A stretch of 64,000 bases of DNA, from positions 1 through 64,000 of the forward strand of contig CAWKDK010000011.1 of assembly GCA_963848375.1 (NCBI GenBank), given 5' to 3'. The position numbers and the translations under genes are program-made. The stretch's first letter is position 1; the number at the start of each line of letters is the position of its first letter. The notes below the pieces were generated by a model. That model saw only the letters and a list, made by a program, of their open reading frames with translations, was not told where the DNA came from and searched no databases. Below are positions 55,321-63,957 of this stretch, piece after piece. The stretch is from JAJPJE01 sp963848375 (GTDB lineage: Bacteria > Acidobacteriota > Terriglobia > Terriglobales > Acidobacteriaceae).

Positions 55321-56613
55321 TTGAACCCTTTACGTTTTGAACGTCTTCACGACAAGAGTCCCCGTACGGATGGAGATGATCGAAGTCCCGCTCAGCGGGA
55401 TCGTGACAGGATTCTATACAGTTCATCCTTTAGACGACTCGCAGAAGTAACCCAAGTTGTCTCAGCGAATAGTGGCTACGTCTTCCATAATCGTCTCACC
55501 CACTCGCTGCAGGTCGCGCAGGTCGGCCGACGACTTGCTGAGAAATTGCAGAAGAAATGGCCGACTCTCACGGCTGGCCTGGTCTGTCCCGACATTGTAG
55601 AAGCTGCATGTTTGGCTCACGACCTCGGTCACCCGCCATTCGGGCATATTGCCGAGCAACGCCTAAATGAACTGGCGCACAAGTCAGGAGGGTTCGAGGG
55701 GAACGCGCAGAGTTTCAGAATTGTGACACGTCTGGCCTCACGCTCTAGTAACTATGGCGGAGTGGACCTGACGGCTGCCTCTCTAGCTGGCATTTTGAAG
55801 TATCCATGGCTAAAGGGAGGCAATCCAGAGAAATCGAACAAGTGGGGCGCATATAACTCCGAAAGAAAGGCCTTCGAGTTCGCTTCCCGACTGCTTCCCG
55901 GAACTAATTTGCCAACAATAGAAGCACAGTTGATGGACTGGGCCGATGACGTTACGTATTCTGTTCACGATCTAGAGGATTTCTATCGCGCAGGGCGTCT
56001 TCCGCTTCATTTGTTAGCAAACCGCGACTCTCGGGAACGGGATGCATTTTTCGAGAACGTGTTTGCGCGGCGTCGAAATGAAAGAGCATTTTCTCCCAAG
56101 CAAGACTTAAGAGAAGCCTTCACCGGGATATTGTTGTCAACATTCTCTATCCCAGGAGCATACGACGGTTCTTCAGGTCACAGGGCAGCTCTTAGAACTT
56201 TTACTGGAATTCTGATCGGTAGATACATCAATGCCGCCAGCCTAGCCGAGCACGGGGACAGCGTAAGTCTGAATATCGATCGAGACCTCCGAATGGAGGT
56301 GTCAATGCTGAAAGAGTTAATTTGGACGTACGTCATTGAAGCGCCGAGTTTAGCCGCGCGTCAGTATGGTCAACAACGCGTGATCGAAGAGTTGTTCGGT
56401 ATTTTCACCGGTTTGGCCCAAAGTCGTGCCGACTGGAAGGTTTTCCCCACTTTCTATCGGGAAAAATTAGAGGAAGTTCATGGAGATGACGAGGAGGTAG
56501 TCCGGACTTGCGTGGACCTAATTGCTAGTATGACTGAGTCTCAGGCTGTAGCGATGCATCACCGATTGACCGGACAGATACACTCTTCGGGTCTCGAAGA
56601 TATCCTGCAGTAA
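55321..56613 (+). CDS. dgt: dGTPase / dNTP triphosphohydrolase (HD superfamily)
   Basis: The 430-residue enzyme hydrolyses dGTP (or other dNTPs) to nucleoside and triphosphate. It has the HD-domain ligands: FHNRLTHSLQVAQVGRRLA, ACLAHDLGHPPFGHIAEQRL, and the distal Asp in MDWADDVTYSVHDLEDFYRA. The start TTG 55321 is chosen because it opens NPLRFERLHDKSPRTDGDDR. The DNA is more AT-rich than the neighbours. Some bacterial dGTPases deplete nucleotides to stop phage, and the small winged-helix partner may be a regulator; both points are inference. Confidence 0.9.
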   Translation: MNPLRFERLHDKSPRTDGDDRSPAQRDRDRILYSSSFRRLAEVTQVVSANSGYVFHNRLTHSLQVAQVGRRLAEKLQKKWPTLTAGLVCPDIVEAACLAHDLGHPPFGHIAEQRLNELAHKSGGFEGNAQSFRIVTRLASRSSNYGGVDLTAASLAGILKYPWLKGGNPEKSNKWGAYNSERKAFEFASRLLPGTNLPTIEAQLMDWADDVTYSVHDLEDFYRAGRLPLHLLANRDSRERDAFFENVFARRRNERAFSPKQDLREAFTGILLSTFSIPGAYDGSSGHRAALRTFTGILIGRYINAASLAEHGDSVSLNIDRDLRMEVSMLKELIWTYVIEAPSLAARQYGQQRVIEELFGIFTGLAQSRADWKVFPTFYREKLEEVHGDDEEVVRTCVDLIASMTESQAVAMHHRLTGQIHSSGLEDILQ

Positions 56614-56687
56614 CGTAATTCGAGTTGAAGCTTTCGGAAAGATTCTCCCTAATCGAAGCCGATGCTCGGACCTTCAACTATTCGCCT

Positions 56688-57077
56688 CTACGGTTGCCCC
56701 CTGATCGTCGCTGGCGCTGGTTTGTTGCCTACGCGATTCATGTAGTCTTGCAAGGTCACGAACTGGTATCCGCGGGCGCGCAATTCCGGCAGCAGCACTT
56801 CTAGAGCAGCGACGGTGGTCGAGAGCTCGTGGAAGGCGATCAGGTGCGTGGTGATGCCTTTCTTCTCACGCGCCTCGATGGTTTTCAGCACGGACGCTTC
56901 CAGCGACGGTTTCGGGCACTGCGTCGCCTTGCCCGCGCAGAGGTAGTCCAGCGAATTGATATCTCGTATTGCGACCGGCATCTCCGAGGAGATGGTCAGC
57001 ACGGTCCAACCGCGGTGTTGCAGGTCTTTCTCGAGGTCGGAAGGCATGATCCAATCCGGTGGGCGCAGATAGTGCAA
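56688..57077 (-). pseudogene. Polysaccharide deacetylase, 3' duplicate fragment
   Basis: This 129-codon stretch (HYLRPPDWIMPSDLEKDLQH ... QDYMNRVGNKPAPATIRGQP) repeats the last two-thirds of the deacetylase at 57576-58398 at about 95% nucleotide identity. It lacks the signal peptide and the TFDDGP and HTFSH motifs, so it cannot be active alone. It begins where the second gene of the locus is cut. It ends in a normal stop, so it may be the remnant of a second tandem deacetylase gene. Confidence 0.8.
56690..57075. repeat. Direct repeat of deacetylase 3' region, copy 1
   Basis: Copy 1 of the 386-base repeat, in the same orientation as copy 2 (57578-57963). Scattered substitutions and one indel separate the copies, which argues against a simple assembly duplicate. 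Confidence 0.85.
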
Positions 57078-57573
57078 ATCCGGTGGCGAGAAACTTGTCT
57101 TTCGCCATCATGGTTTCGGCTTCGGCCCTGTGGGCCTGAGCTTCGTCAAGCAATCCAAGCGAGCCATCGAGGATGGCGGCGTTGATGCTGGTGGTCACAT
57201 ACATGATCCGGCTGGAGAGATCGGGCTTGCCGCGCAGCGTTGCAAGAGACTTGAGTTGAATCTGCATCGACAAGTACGGCATGGGCAAATTGCCGTGCAG
57301 GTATTCGGGGTAGAGCAGGAAGTTGGAGATCTTGTCCTGCTTATCGACGTCATCGCCGAGGTACTTCCATAGTTCCGGTTCGAAGTTCTGGCCGAGGCGT
57401 GTGCGCTCCTGCTGAAAAGGCTCGGATGCTCGCGACCAGTTTAGACGCGATTTCTTGAAGGCGGCGTCGACGGTGGCGAAGGCCTGAGGAGTTTGCTGGG
57501 CAAAGGAGAACGCGCACAGAAAGATCAGAGCGCAGGTAATTCGAAGAACCGTATGCAGTGTGTTCGTCTTCAT
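57078..57573 (-). pseudogene. Exported hypothetical protein, 3' truncated
   Basis: The start ATG 57573 lies two bases after the deacetylase stop and opens a signal peptide (VLRITCALIFLCAFSFAQQ). The mature part contains AFATVDAAFKKSRLNWSRAS, LWKYLGDDVDKQDKISNFLL and SINAAILDGSLGLLDEAQAH; I recognise no family. After about residue 165 (AKDKFLATG) the sequence runs straight into the repeat copy 56690-57075 in a foreign frame, so the natural 3' end is lost. The reading frame stays open to 56866. Confidence 0.6.
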
Positions 57574-57575
57574 TT

Positions 57576-58398
57576 TTACGGCTGTCCCTTGATCGTCGCT
57601 GGCGCTGGCTTTGCCGCCTACGCGATTCATGTAATCCTGCAGGGTCACGAACTGGTATCCGCGGGCGCGCAATTCCGGCAGCAGCACTTCTAAAGCAGCG
57701 ACGGTGGTCGAGAGCTCGTGGAAGGCGATCAGGTGCGTGGTGATGCCTTTCTTCTCACGCGCCTCGATGGTTTTCAGCACGGACGCTTCCAGCGACGGTT
57801 TCGGGCACTGCGTGGCTTTGCCTGCGCAGAGGTAATCGAGCGAATTGATATCTCGTATTGCGACTGGCATCTCCGAGGAGATGGTTAATACGGTCCAGCC
57901 GCGGTGTTGCAGGTCTTTCTCGAGATCGGACGGCATGATCCAGTCTGGCGGGCGCAGATAATGTGGCTGCGATCCGGTAACAGTCTTGATCAGCTGCGCT
58001 CCATGATCGACGTCAGCAACAGCGGCGGCCTCGCCTTTCCTTTGCTCAAACTGTTTGAGCTGTACGTGGCTGAACGTATGGTTTTCGATCTCATGTCCGC
58101 GGCGCACGACTTCATGGGCGGCGTCGAGACAAGTCTTGTCGGTCCGGTATTCATGGCGCTCGCCGTACGTTTTTGGCAGCAGCCGCCAGCCCATTACGAA
58201 GAACGTCGCCTTGGCGTGATTCTTGTCGAGCAGATCCAGTAGGCTCGGCACAGGCTTAACGCCCGGCGCGTTGTACCCATAAAGAATGTAGGGACGCGGT
58301 CCATCGTCGAAGGTGAGGGCAATCAGTTTCTGATCGCCGGCAAATGCCGTGGACAAGCTAAAAAGAAAGATTGCGCAGAGGTATCCAAAAGACTTCAT
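57576..58398 (-). CDS. Exported polysaccharide deacetylase (NodB/CE4), near-terminal frameshift
   Basis: This CE4 enzyme of about 274 residues removes acetyl groups from N-acetylglucosamine polymers such as peptidoglycan or a secreted glycan. It has a signal peptide (YLCAIFLFSLSTAFA), the metal/base motif LTFDDGP (28-34), HTFSH (107-111), and RPPDW (about 148). The long open frame of 510 residues (56866-58398) is an artefact: relative to the duplicate copy, one extra base near 57608 (GGCAAAG) bypasses the natural TAA at 57576-57578 and fuses the next gene. With that base removed the C-terminus reads GGKPAPATIKGQP, as in the duplicate. Confidence 0.85.
57578..57963. repeat. Direct repeat of deacetylase 3' region, copy 2
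   Basis: Copy 2 of the repeat, lying inside the complete deacetylase gene. The two copies flank the truncated exported gene, so recombination between them would delete it. Confidence 0.85.
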
Positions 58399-58553
58399 GG
58401 CCGATTCTCGCTTTTTCAGGAACTCTGCTCAGAGTAGCTCGGTTTGTTGTGGAAAGCAGTGATCGAAGGTACATGGACAGGCGGAAATCAAAGCTTCGGC
58501 GGCGAGTTCGCAACTTTGCCGTCCGTCCGCGCCACATATACCATTGAGGAATC

Positions 58554-59837
58554 GTGGCAGTAAGTACCACAACTCCGGCGCCGTTAAGGAACCTTCCGCC
58601 GTTTCCTTCGCCCGAGCACAAGCACGCGCTCGACTTCGGCGAAATCGCCCGCTTCGCGTACGACACTTTCTGCAGCAACAAGATTCGTTTCGCCCTGACC
58701 GCGCTCGGCATGGTGATCGGCAATGCGTCGCTGATCCTGGTTGTCACCATTGGCATGACGGGAAAGCAGTACATCCTGAGCCAGATCCAGGCGATCGGCG
58801 CGAACATGGTGTACATCACCCAGGAGGGAACTGGGAACCAGGCGGAAAACACTATCGCGCAACAGGACCTGCTCAGCCTGAACGACATGCGCGCGATCCG
58901 GGAGCAGGTGCCAGGCATTCGCGCATCGTCGCCTATGGTGGAGTTACATGATCGCATCCCCGTGGGCAACGGCAAGGAGCGTGACGTACTGATTCTCGGC
59001 GTCTCCCCCGAGTACTTGCAGGTACGCAACCTGGACGTTCCCACCGGACGCTTCTTCGATGATGACGACACCAAGGCGAGGAACAAAGTTGCCGTAGCTA
59101 CCGAGACGTTCGCGATTAAACAGTTTGGCAGTGTAGAAGAGGCGATCGGGCGGCGGGTCCAGTTGAATGGTCTGCCGTTCACGATCATCGGAACGTTCCG
59201 CGAGCGCGTGGAGACCTTTGGGCAGTCCGGCATCGCGGACGAGACATTGCTGATCCCCTACACGGTTGCACAGTACTTCACCGGCAACGAGTCAGTGAAC
59301 CAGATCTATTTCTCACTGGGCGATGCTTCCGATGTTCCGCAAGCGACGCAACAGATTCGTCGCGTGATCCAGGCGCGTCACCGGGCGGATGCGGTGTACC
59401 GCGTGGACAACTTATCCGAACTGCTGGATGTGGCCGCAAAATCGGCCAATGCCCTGACTTTGGTGCTGCTGCTAGTCGCTATGGTGACCTTGATAGTGAG
59501 TGGCGTGGGGATCATGAACATCATGCTGGCCACGGTGACGTCGCGCATTCGCGAAATTGGCGTGCGCAAGGCGCTCGGAGCGACCAACCGCGAAATCCGG
59601 CTTCAATTCATGGCGGAGGCAATGTTCATCTCGCTCTCAGGTGGCATCCTGGGCATCATCATTGGACTCGCGCTGCCACTGTCGGTGCGCTGGTTTACCG
59701 CTTTCCGCATACCGATTTCAGGATTGTCGGCGATTATCGCGATCCTGGTCTCAACGGTCGTCGGCGTGATCTTCGGAACGGTGCCGGCGACGCGGGCGGC
59801 GCAACTGGATCCGGTCGAGAGTCTCAGGTACGAGTAA
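58554..59837 (+). CDS. MacB-type ABC permease
   Basis: The 427-residue permease is like the one at 23979-25175. It has a 40-residue soluble lead, one helix (RFALTALGMVIGNASLILVV), a MacB_PCD periplasmic domain (ERDVLILGVSPEYLQVRNLD; GTFRERVETFGQSG), and three C-terminal helices with SGVGIMNIMLATVTSRIREI, GVRKALGAT and the end ATRAAQLDPVESLRYE. The GTG start 58554 lies 155 bases from the divergent deacetylase. There is again no adjacent ATPase or adaptor gene. Confidence 0.9.
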   Translation: MAVSTTTPAPLRNLPPFPSPEHKHALDFGEIARFAYDTFCSNKIRFALTALGMVIGNASLILVVTIGMTGKQYILSQIQAIGANMVYITQEGTGNQAENTIAQQDLLSLNDMRAIREQVPGIRASSPMVELHDRIPVGNGKERDVLILGVSPEYLQVRNLDVPTGRFFDDDDTKARNKVAVATETFAIKQFGSVEEAIGRRVQLNGLPFTIIGTFRERVETFGQSGIADETLLIPYTVAQYFTGNESVNQIYFSLGDASDVPQATQQIRRVIQARHRADAVYRVDNLSELLDVAAKSANALTLVLLLVAMVTLIVSGVGIMNIMLATVTSRIREIGVRKALGATNREIRLQFMAEAMFISLSGGILGIIIGLALPLSVRWFTAFRIPISGLSAIIAILVSTVVGVIFGTVPATRAAQLDPVESLRYE

Positions 59838-59860
59838 TTTCCTCCCGCCAAAAAGCAGAA

Positions 59861-59885
59861 AAGCCGGGCTTGTTGCGCCCGGCTT
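59861..59885. terminator. Bidirectional stem-loop terminator
   Basis: AAGCCGGGC and GCCCGGCTT pair around a 7-base loop between convergent genes. Read on the minus strand the stem is followed by TTCTGCTTTTTGG, so it serves best as the terminator of the small gene at 59914-60141, and may also end the plus-strand permease gene. Confidence 0.75.
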
Positions 59886-59913
59886 CTGAACCTGCATTGG
59901 ATGTGATCTGGGT

Positions 59914-60141
59914 TTATTGAACCAGGGCCACACCTTCCAATTCTTTCTGAATGACAGCAAGAGAGCAGCCTGCCGCTCCCATGCGGCTGGCGGCGTCGAG
60001 CGCCGCTTCCTGAGAGACTCCATAACCACGCCCCATCAGGAACATCTGGAGCAGCTCAGCGGTTTCTGACGTATCCAGCATCCGCTGCATCAGTTCGTTC
60101 CTTAGGGCAGAAACTTCCGCGATTGTGAATTTTTCAGCCAT
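59914..60141 (-). CDS. Small conserved hypothetical protein
   Basis: The 75-residue protein starts at ATG 60141 (GGAGG 9-10 bases upstream). It is helical and soluble: MAEKFTIAEVSALRNELMQR, AELLQMFLMGRGYGVSQEAA and AASRMGAAGCSLAVIQKELE. Similar short proteins recur in Acidobacteriota by my recollection of style, but I cannot name a family. It is followed by a good terminator, so it is probably expressed as its own unit. One Cys is present and no metal site is evident. Confidence 0.7.
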   Translation of the reverse strand: MAEKFTIAEVSALRNELMQRMLDTSETAELLQMFLMGRGYGVSQEAALDAASRMGAAGCSLAVIQKELEGVALVQ

Positions 60142-60421
60142 CACTCGGATCACCTCCGACCCCACTGGCTTAACTGCCTTTACCTATTAGACTGCTCAGA
60201 CTTGCTTTTCGTTACAGCAATTCTTGTGCCGAACCAAGGCTGGCAGCGCCAGAATTCGTGTTCTCATGCAAACCCCCTGCATTTGAAAGAGTTGCGGAAC
60301 TCTGGTTTCCAGTGGGATGGACGGAATCCACCGATTACGGTATTTATCAGACAAAAATATGTATCCGGAGAGGCGAAAACGAGAATTCCGTCTCAATTCT
60401 TTGTGTCAAAAGCGACGCAGC

Positions 60422-60589
60422 CTAAGCTTCTACAATCGCTTCATCGATCAAAAGAATCGGAATTCCGTCGCGAACCGGGTACACGCGGTGGCATTGCCCG
60501 CACTTGAGGACGTCGCGGTCCTCGTCGTACGCCAAGGGAGTTTTACAGGCGGGGCAGGCGAGCATGGCAACGAGATCGCGGTCCAACAT
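60422..60589 (-). CDS. Trm112/YcaR-family zinc-ribbon protein
   Basis: The short frame of 55 residues, ATG 60589 to TAG 60422-60424, reads MLDRDLVAMLACPACKTPLA, then YDEDRDVLKCGQCHRVYPVR and DGIPILLIDEAIVEA. The paired CPAC and CGQC motifs and the ending VYPVRDGIPILLIDEA are diagnostic of Trm112-like proteins, which bind zinc and activate methyltransferases in eukaryotes; bacterial members are of unknown role. It lies in an otherwise empty stretch (60166-60691) just upstream of folD, transcribed away from it. Confidence 0.9.
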   Translation of the reverse strand: MLDRDLVAMLACPACKTPLAYDEDRDVLKCGQCHRVYPVRDGIPILLIDEAIVEA

Positions 60590-60691
60590 AATGACGTGAT
60601 TTTATACCTGTTCGCGGTAGCGGATTGATGCGCGACAGCGAGCGTAAGATAGAATTTCAGGTTCGTAATCCACTGAAAGCAAGGAAGCTCG

Positions 60692-61633
60692 ATGTCTGCT
60701 GTCATTCTGGATGGAAATCGCATCTCTGCCGACATTAAGAATGAAGTTGCCGAGGAGATCCGCGGCCTAGCGGGCTCCGGAGTTCGCCCGGGATTGGCCG
60801 TGGTTTTGGTGGGACACAATCCTGCGTCCGAGGTTTACGTTCGCAGCAAGGTGAAGGCCTGCGAAGCGCTGGGAGTTTACAGCGAGAAACATACTCCTTC
60901 TGAGCATGCTTCGACCGAGGAACTGCTTGACCTGGTGGAGAGCCTGAATTCGCGCGACGAGATCGACGGCATCCTTGTGCAGTTGCCTTTGCCTCCGCAG
61001 GTCGACGCGAAGAAAGTGCTGATGGCGGTTGATCCGGCGAAAGATGTTGATGGATTTCACCCGATGAATGTGGGATTTCTCTCAACTCAGCGTCCGGGAT
61101 TGGTGCCCTGCACGCCGTCGGGTGTGATGGAAATCCTCCACCGCAGCGGGATTTCAGTGAGCGGCGCGGACGCCGTGGTGGTTGGACGAAGCGACATTGT
61201 CGGCAAGCCGATGGCAATGCTATTGACCAACGCCCATGCCACGGTGACGATCTGCCATTCCAAAAGCCACGATCTGCCTGGTATTTGCCGCCGCGCCGAC
61301 ATCCTGGTCGCAGCCATCGGCCGCACCGGCATGATCACCCGCGACTACGTGAAGCCGGGCGCAACGGTGATTGATGTGGGCATGAACAAGATCACCGACC
61401 GCGCTGAGTTCGAGCGCTTCTTCCACGGTGACGCGAAGCGCGAGGCGGCCTTCGCGAAAAATGGCTCCGTGCTCATCGGCGATGTAGATCCCGCAGTGGC
61501 CGAGGTCGCCGGCGCCATCACTCCGGTTCCTGGCGGAGTCGGTCCGCTGACGATTGCGATGTTGATGTCGAACACGCTGAAGGCGATGAAGCTGCGGCGC
61601 GGCGAACGCCTGCGCGAGATTGCGGTGCGCTAG
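60692..61633 (+). CDS. folD: Bifunctional methylenetetrahydrofolate dehydrogenase/cyclohydrolase
   Basis: The 313-residue FolD interconverts 5,10-methylene-THF and 10-formyl-THF. It has the active-site block SEVYVRSKVKACEALGV (Tyr and Lys), GILVQLPLPPQVD, DVDGFHPMNVG, VVVGRSDIVGKPMAMLL (Rossmann loop) and the C-terminal PVPGGVGPLTIAML. It is slightly longer than E. coli FolD because of an insertion near RAEFERFFHGDAKREAAFAK. AAGGAAG precedes the ATG. coaE follows after 10 bases, so the two are an operon. Confidence 0.96.
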   Translation: MSAVILDGNRISADIKNEVAEEIRGLAGSGVRPGLAVVLVGHNPASEVYVRSKVKACEALGVYSEKHTPSEHASTEELLDLVESLNSRDEIDGILVQLPLPPQVDAKKVLMAVDPAKDVDGFHPMNVGFLSTQRPGLVPCTPSGVMEILHRSGISVSGADAVVVGRSDIVGKPMAMLLTNAHATVTICHSKSHDLPGICRRADILVAAIGRTGMITRDYVKPGATVIDVGMNKITDRAEFERFFHGDAKREAAFAKNGSVLIGDVDPAVAEVAGAITPVPGGVGPLTIAMLMSNTLKAMKLRRGERLREIAVR

Positions 61634-61643
61634 GCCTGATCGA

Positions 61644-62269
61644 ATGGCACTGAAAGTCGGACTCACCGGCGGTGTCGCGTGTGGCAAATCTACCGTAGGC
61701 GAGATGTTCGCTCACCACGGGGCGCACGTAATCCAAGCAGACAAGATCGCTCACCTGCTGATGCAGAAAGACGCGCCGGTATATCTGCAGATCGTAAAGA
61801 CGTTTGGTGCCGCCATCCTGAATGAAGATAGGACCATCAGCCGCCCCAAGCTGGCCGACGCTGCCTTTGGCTCCGGCCGCATTCCCGAGCTCAACGCCAT
61901 CGTTCATCCCGCGGTGATTGCTGCCGAAGACGAGTGGATGCGCCTGGTTCTCGAGGAAAATCCGAGGGGCGTCGCGATCGTGGAAGCTGCGCTGATTCTG
62001 GAGGCGCATGCCGAAGATCGCTTCGACAAACTGATTACCGTAACCTGCACGCTGGATCAGAAGATTGAGCGCTTTGCGGCTCGGCACAACCTGCAGCTAC
62101 CCGCCACGCTCGCACCGAAGTTGAGCGCCGCATGAAGGCGCAGCTATCGGACGACGAAAAAGTGCGCGCCGCCGATTACGTTATCGATAATTCCGGGTCT
62201 CTCTCGCAGACAGCGCAAGAAGTGGCTGCGGTCTGGGGGGAACTGTCGGCATTAGCGGCCGTGCGGTGA
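61644..62269 (+). CDS. coaE: Dephospho-CoA kinase, one frameshift
   Basis: CoaE phosphorylates dephospho-CoA to make coenzyme A, an essential step. ATG 61644 opens MALKVGLTGGVACGKSTVGE (P-loop GLTGGVACGKST), followed by ADKIAHLLMQKDAPVYLQIV, the acceptor block LNAIVHPAVIAAEDEW and VEAALILEAHAEDRFDKLIT. The first frame ends at 62135. A one-base shift near 62095 continues as RTEVERRMKAQLSDDEKVRA, then ADYVIDNSGSLSQTAQEV, to the TGA at 62267-62269, the usual C-terminus. Total length of about 208 residues is normal. As the gene is essential, the break is more likely a sequence error than a real lesion. Confidence 0.87.
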
Positions 62270-62324
62270 GGACGAGCGACGATCGCGCGCCGCGCAGTAC
62301 AATTTCTAAGTAGTGCGTATTGCA

Positions 62325-63461
62325 ATGAAGAGAATGTTACGACCACTGATCTTTGCCCTCGTCCTAGCCGGCGGATTTTACTTCTACACCACGCAACATC
62401 CGGCCAGCCTGAAATCGCCTTTCTCGGAACCCACCAAGCTGGAACTGACCGAGGCCTCGGGGCCGGAGACGCTCGATCCGGAGGAGCAGGTCAATGTCAG
62501 CGTGTACAAGAAGGCCATTCCTTCGGTAGTGAATATTCGCTCGCGCGCCGTGAGCTTTAACTTCTTTTATGGCGTCGTGCCACAGGAAGGCCAGGGTTCG
62601 GGATTCATTCTCGACAAAGAGGGACACATCCTCACGAACTTCCACGTGATCCAGGGCGCCGAGAATATTGAAGTCACGCTGCACAACAAGCGCAACTACC
62701 CGGCGAAGGTGATTGGCACAGATCAGAGCCACGATCTTGCGGTAATCCAGATCAGCGCTCCTGACCTCGTGCCTGCAACCCTGGGCGACTCGCGTAACCT
62801 CAGCGTTGGGCAGAAAGTGTTTGCCATCGGCAATCCGTTTGGATTGGCGGGCACGATGACGCGCGGAATCATCAGCTCGATCCGTCCGGTCGGCGGTCCG
62901 AATGGCAACACGATCGACGAAGCTATCCAGACGGATGCGGCGATTAATCCCGGCAATTCCGGTGGCCCGCTGCTGAACTCGCGCGCCGAGGTGATTGGCA
63001 TCAACTCGATGATCGCTACCGGCGGCGCCGAGCAGAGCGCCGGTATCGGCTTTGCCATTCCTATCAACAGCGCCAAAGCGGTGCTCAACGATCTGGTGAC
63101 TGAGGGCCGCGTGCGGCGCCCTTCGTTCGGCATACAAGGACTGCCCATCGGTCCTGAACTAGCCGATCAACTTGGGCTGGCCGCCGATTACGGAGTGCTG
63201 ATCGTCCAGGTTGTTCCCGGAGGCGCGGCGGCAAAAGCCGGACTGCATGGCGGGAATCAGCGCGCGCTGCTGGGCAATACGCCGATCCTGGTTGGCGGCG
63301 ATTTGATCGTCGGCATTGACGGACAGCGTGTGGAAGACATGCAGGACCTGTCGCGGGTGATGAACAATCATCGCGCTGGCGACGCGGTAGCCGTGAACGT
63401 CTTCCGCGGCAAGCAAAAGCTTGATGTGAAGGTCGTGCTGGGCGAGGCGAAGCAGGGCTAA
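62325..63461 (+). CDS. HtrA/DegP-type serine protease with one PDZ domain
   Basis: The membrane-anchored trypsin-like protease has about 378 residues (ATG 62325; GTG 62313 possible). An N-terminal helix (LRPLIFALVLAGGFYFYT) is followed by the S1C domain with the catalytic triad in LTNFHVIQG (His), SHDLAVIQI (Asp) and INPGNSGGPLL (Ser), and a single PDZ domain (about 265-370: ADYGVLIVQVVPGGAAAKAG). Such DegS/HtrA proteins degrade or sense misfolded envelope proteins. One PDZ and a membrane anchor fit the DegS-like class. Confidence 0.93.
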   Translation: MKRMLRPLIFALVLAGGFYFYTTQHPASLKSPFSEPTKLELTEASGPETLDPEEQVNVSVYKKAIPSVVNIRSRAVSFNFFYGVVPQEGQGSGFILDKEGHILTNFHVIQGAENIEVTLHNKRNYPAKVIGTDQSHDLAVIQISAPDLVPATLGDSRNLSVGQKVFAIGNPFGLAGTMTRGIISSIRPVGGPNGNTIDEAIQTDAAINPGNSGGPLLNSRAEVIGINSMIATGGAEQSAGIGFAIPINSAKAVLNDLVTEGRVRRPSFGIQGLPIGPELADQLGLAADYGVLIVQVVPGGAAAKAGLHGGNQRALLGNTPILVGGDLIVGIDGQRVEDMQDLSRVMNNHRAGDAVAVNVFRGKQKLDVKVVLGEAKQG

Positions 63462-63786
63462 GTTGGCAGTTGCATAGGATTCGCTCAGTTGTCAGAAGGG
63501 TGCTATGTCATCGGGCGAATGACATCGACAGCGTAGTTCGCCGCATGATTGCGAAAGATCTGTGAGTGCAATACTTGTCAAATCCGTTGTAGACGCAATT
63601 TAATTGCGTTGAGCCGGACCAGCCGTGAAGACGCTGGCTGGTTCTTGGCCGCCATTCAACGTCGTCTCAACCGGACCATATTCCCGAGTTTTATAAACGG
63701 AGGACTTACTCCACGAAATTGCAACGCACTCGTGGCTTGATCGCCTACGTTCGCCGGAAATCCGGATCAGGATGTGGCGCAGGCGT
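63462..63786. other. Intergenic region
   Basis: These 325 bases after the protease gene hold no recognised gene. GTAGACGCAATTTAATTGCG near 63590 contains the palindrome CGCAATTTAATTGCG (63595-63609). The bases from 63610 on are not clearly structured. Confidence 0.35.
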
Positions 63787-63957
63787 CTAGACCTTTCCAG
63801 TGCCTCCGCATTTCGGGCAGGGCTTACGACCAGCACCGGAGAAAGCGACTGGATTCATCAAATCGGATCGGCGCTTTGCCGCATTCTTCTGCTCATTGAT
63901 CTTGCCGGTTCCATTACACGCGCGGCACGTCTTCGTCTTGGCGGCTTCTTCACTCAT
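63787..63957 (-). CDS. Small zinc-finger protein (DnaJ-type CxxCxGxG motifs)
   Basis: The short protein of 56 residues starts at ATG 63957 (MSEEAAKTKTCRACNGTGKI); a TTG at 63987 would add 10 residues. It has two CxxCxGxG repeats, CRACNGTG near the start and CPKCGGTG at the end, with a basic linker (NAAKRRSDLMN). These resemble the zinc repeats of DnaJ without the J-domain. The role is unknown. The start at 63957 has a Gly-coding GGGG run just before it but no ideal spacing. Confidence 0.7.
   Translation of the reverse strand: MSEEAAKTKTCRACNGTGKINEQKNAAKRRSDLMNPVAFSGAGRKPCPKCGGTGKV

Noticed and set aside
56866..58398. Single 510-residue deacetylase fusion protein
   Set aside because: The duplicate copy shows the natural stop; the fusion results from one extra base near 57608 and a foreign-frame tail.
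60196..60396. 66-codon frame on the minus strand upstream of the small gene at 59914
   Set aside because: Low-complexity, no ribosome-binding site for the long form, no family resemblance; a shorter start at 60265 has a G-run but encodes only about 23 residues.
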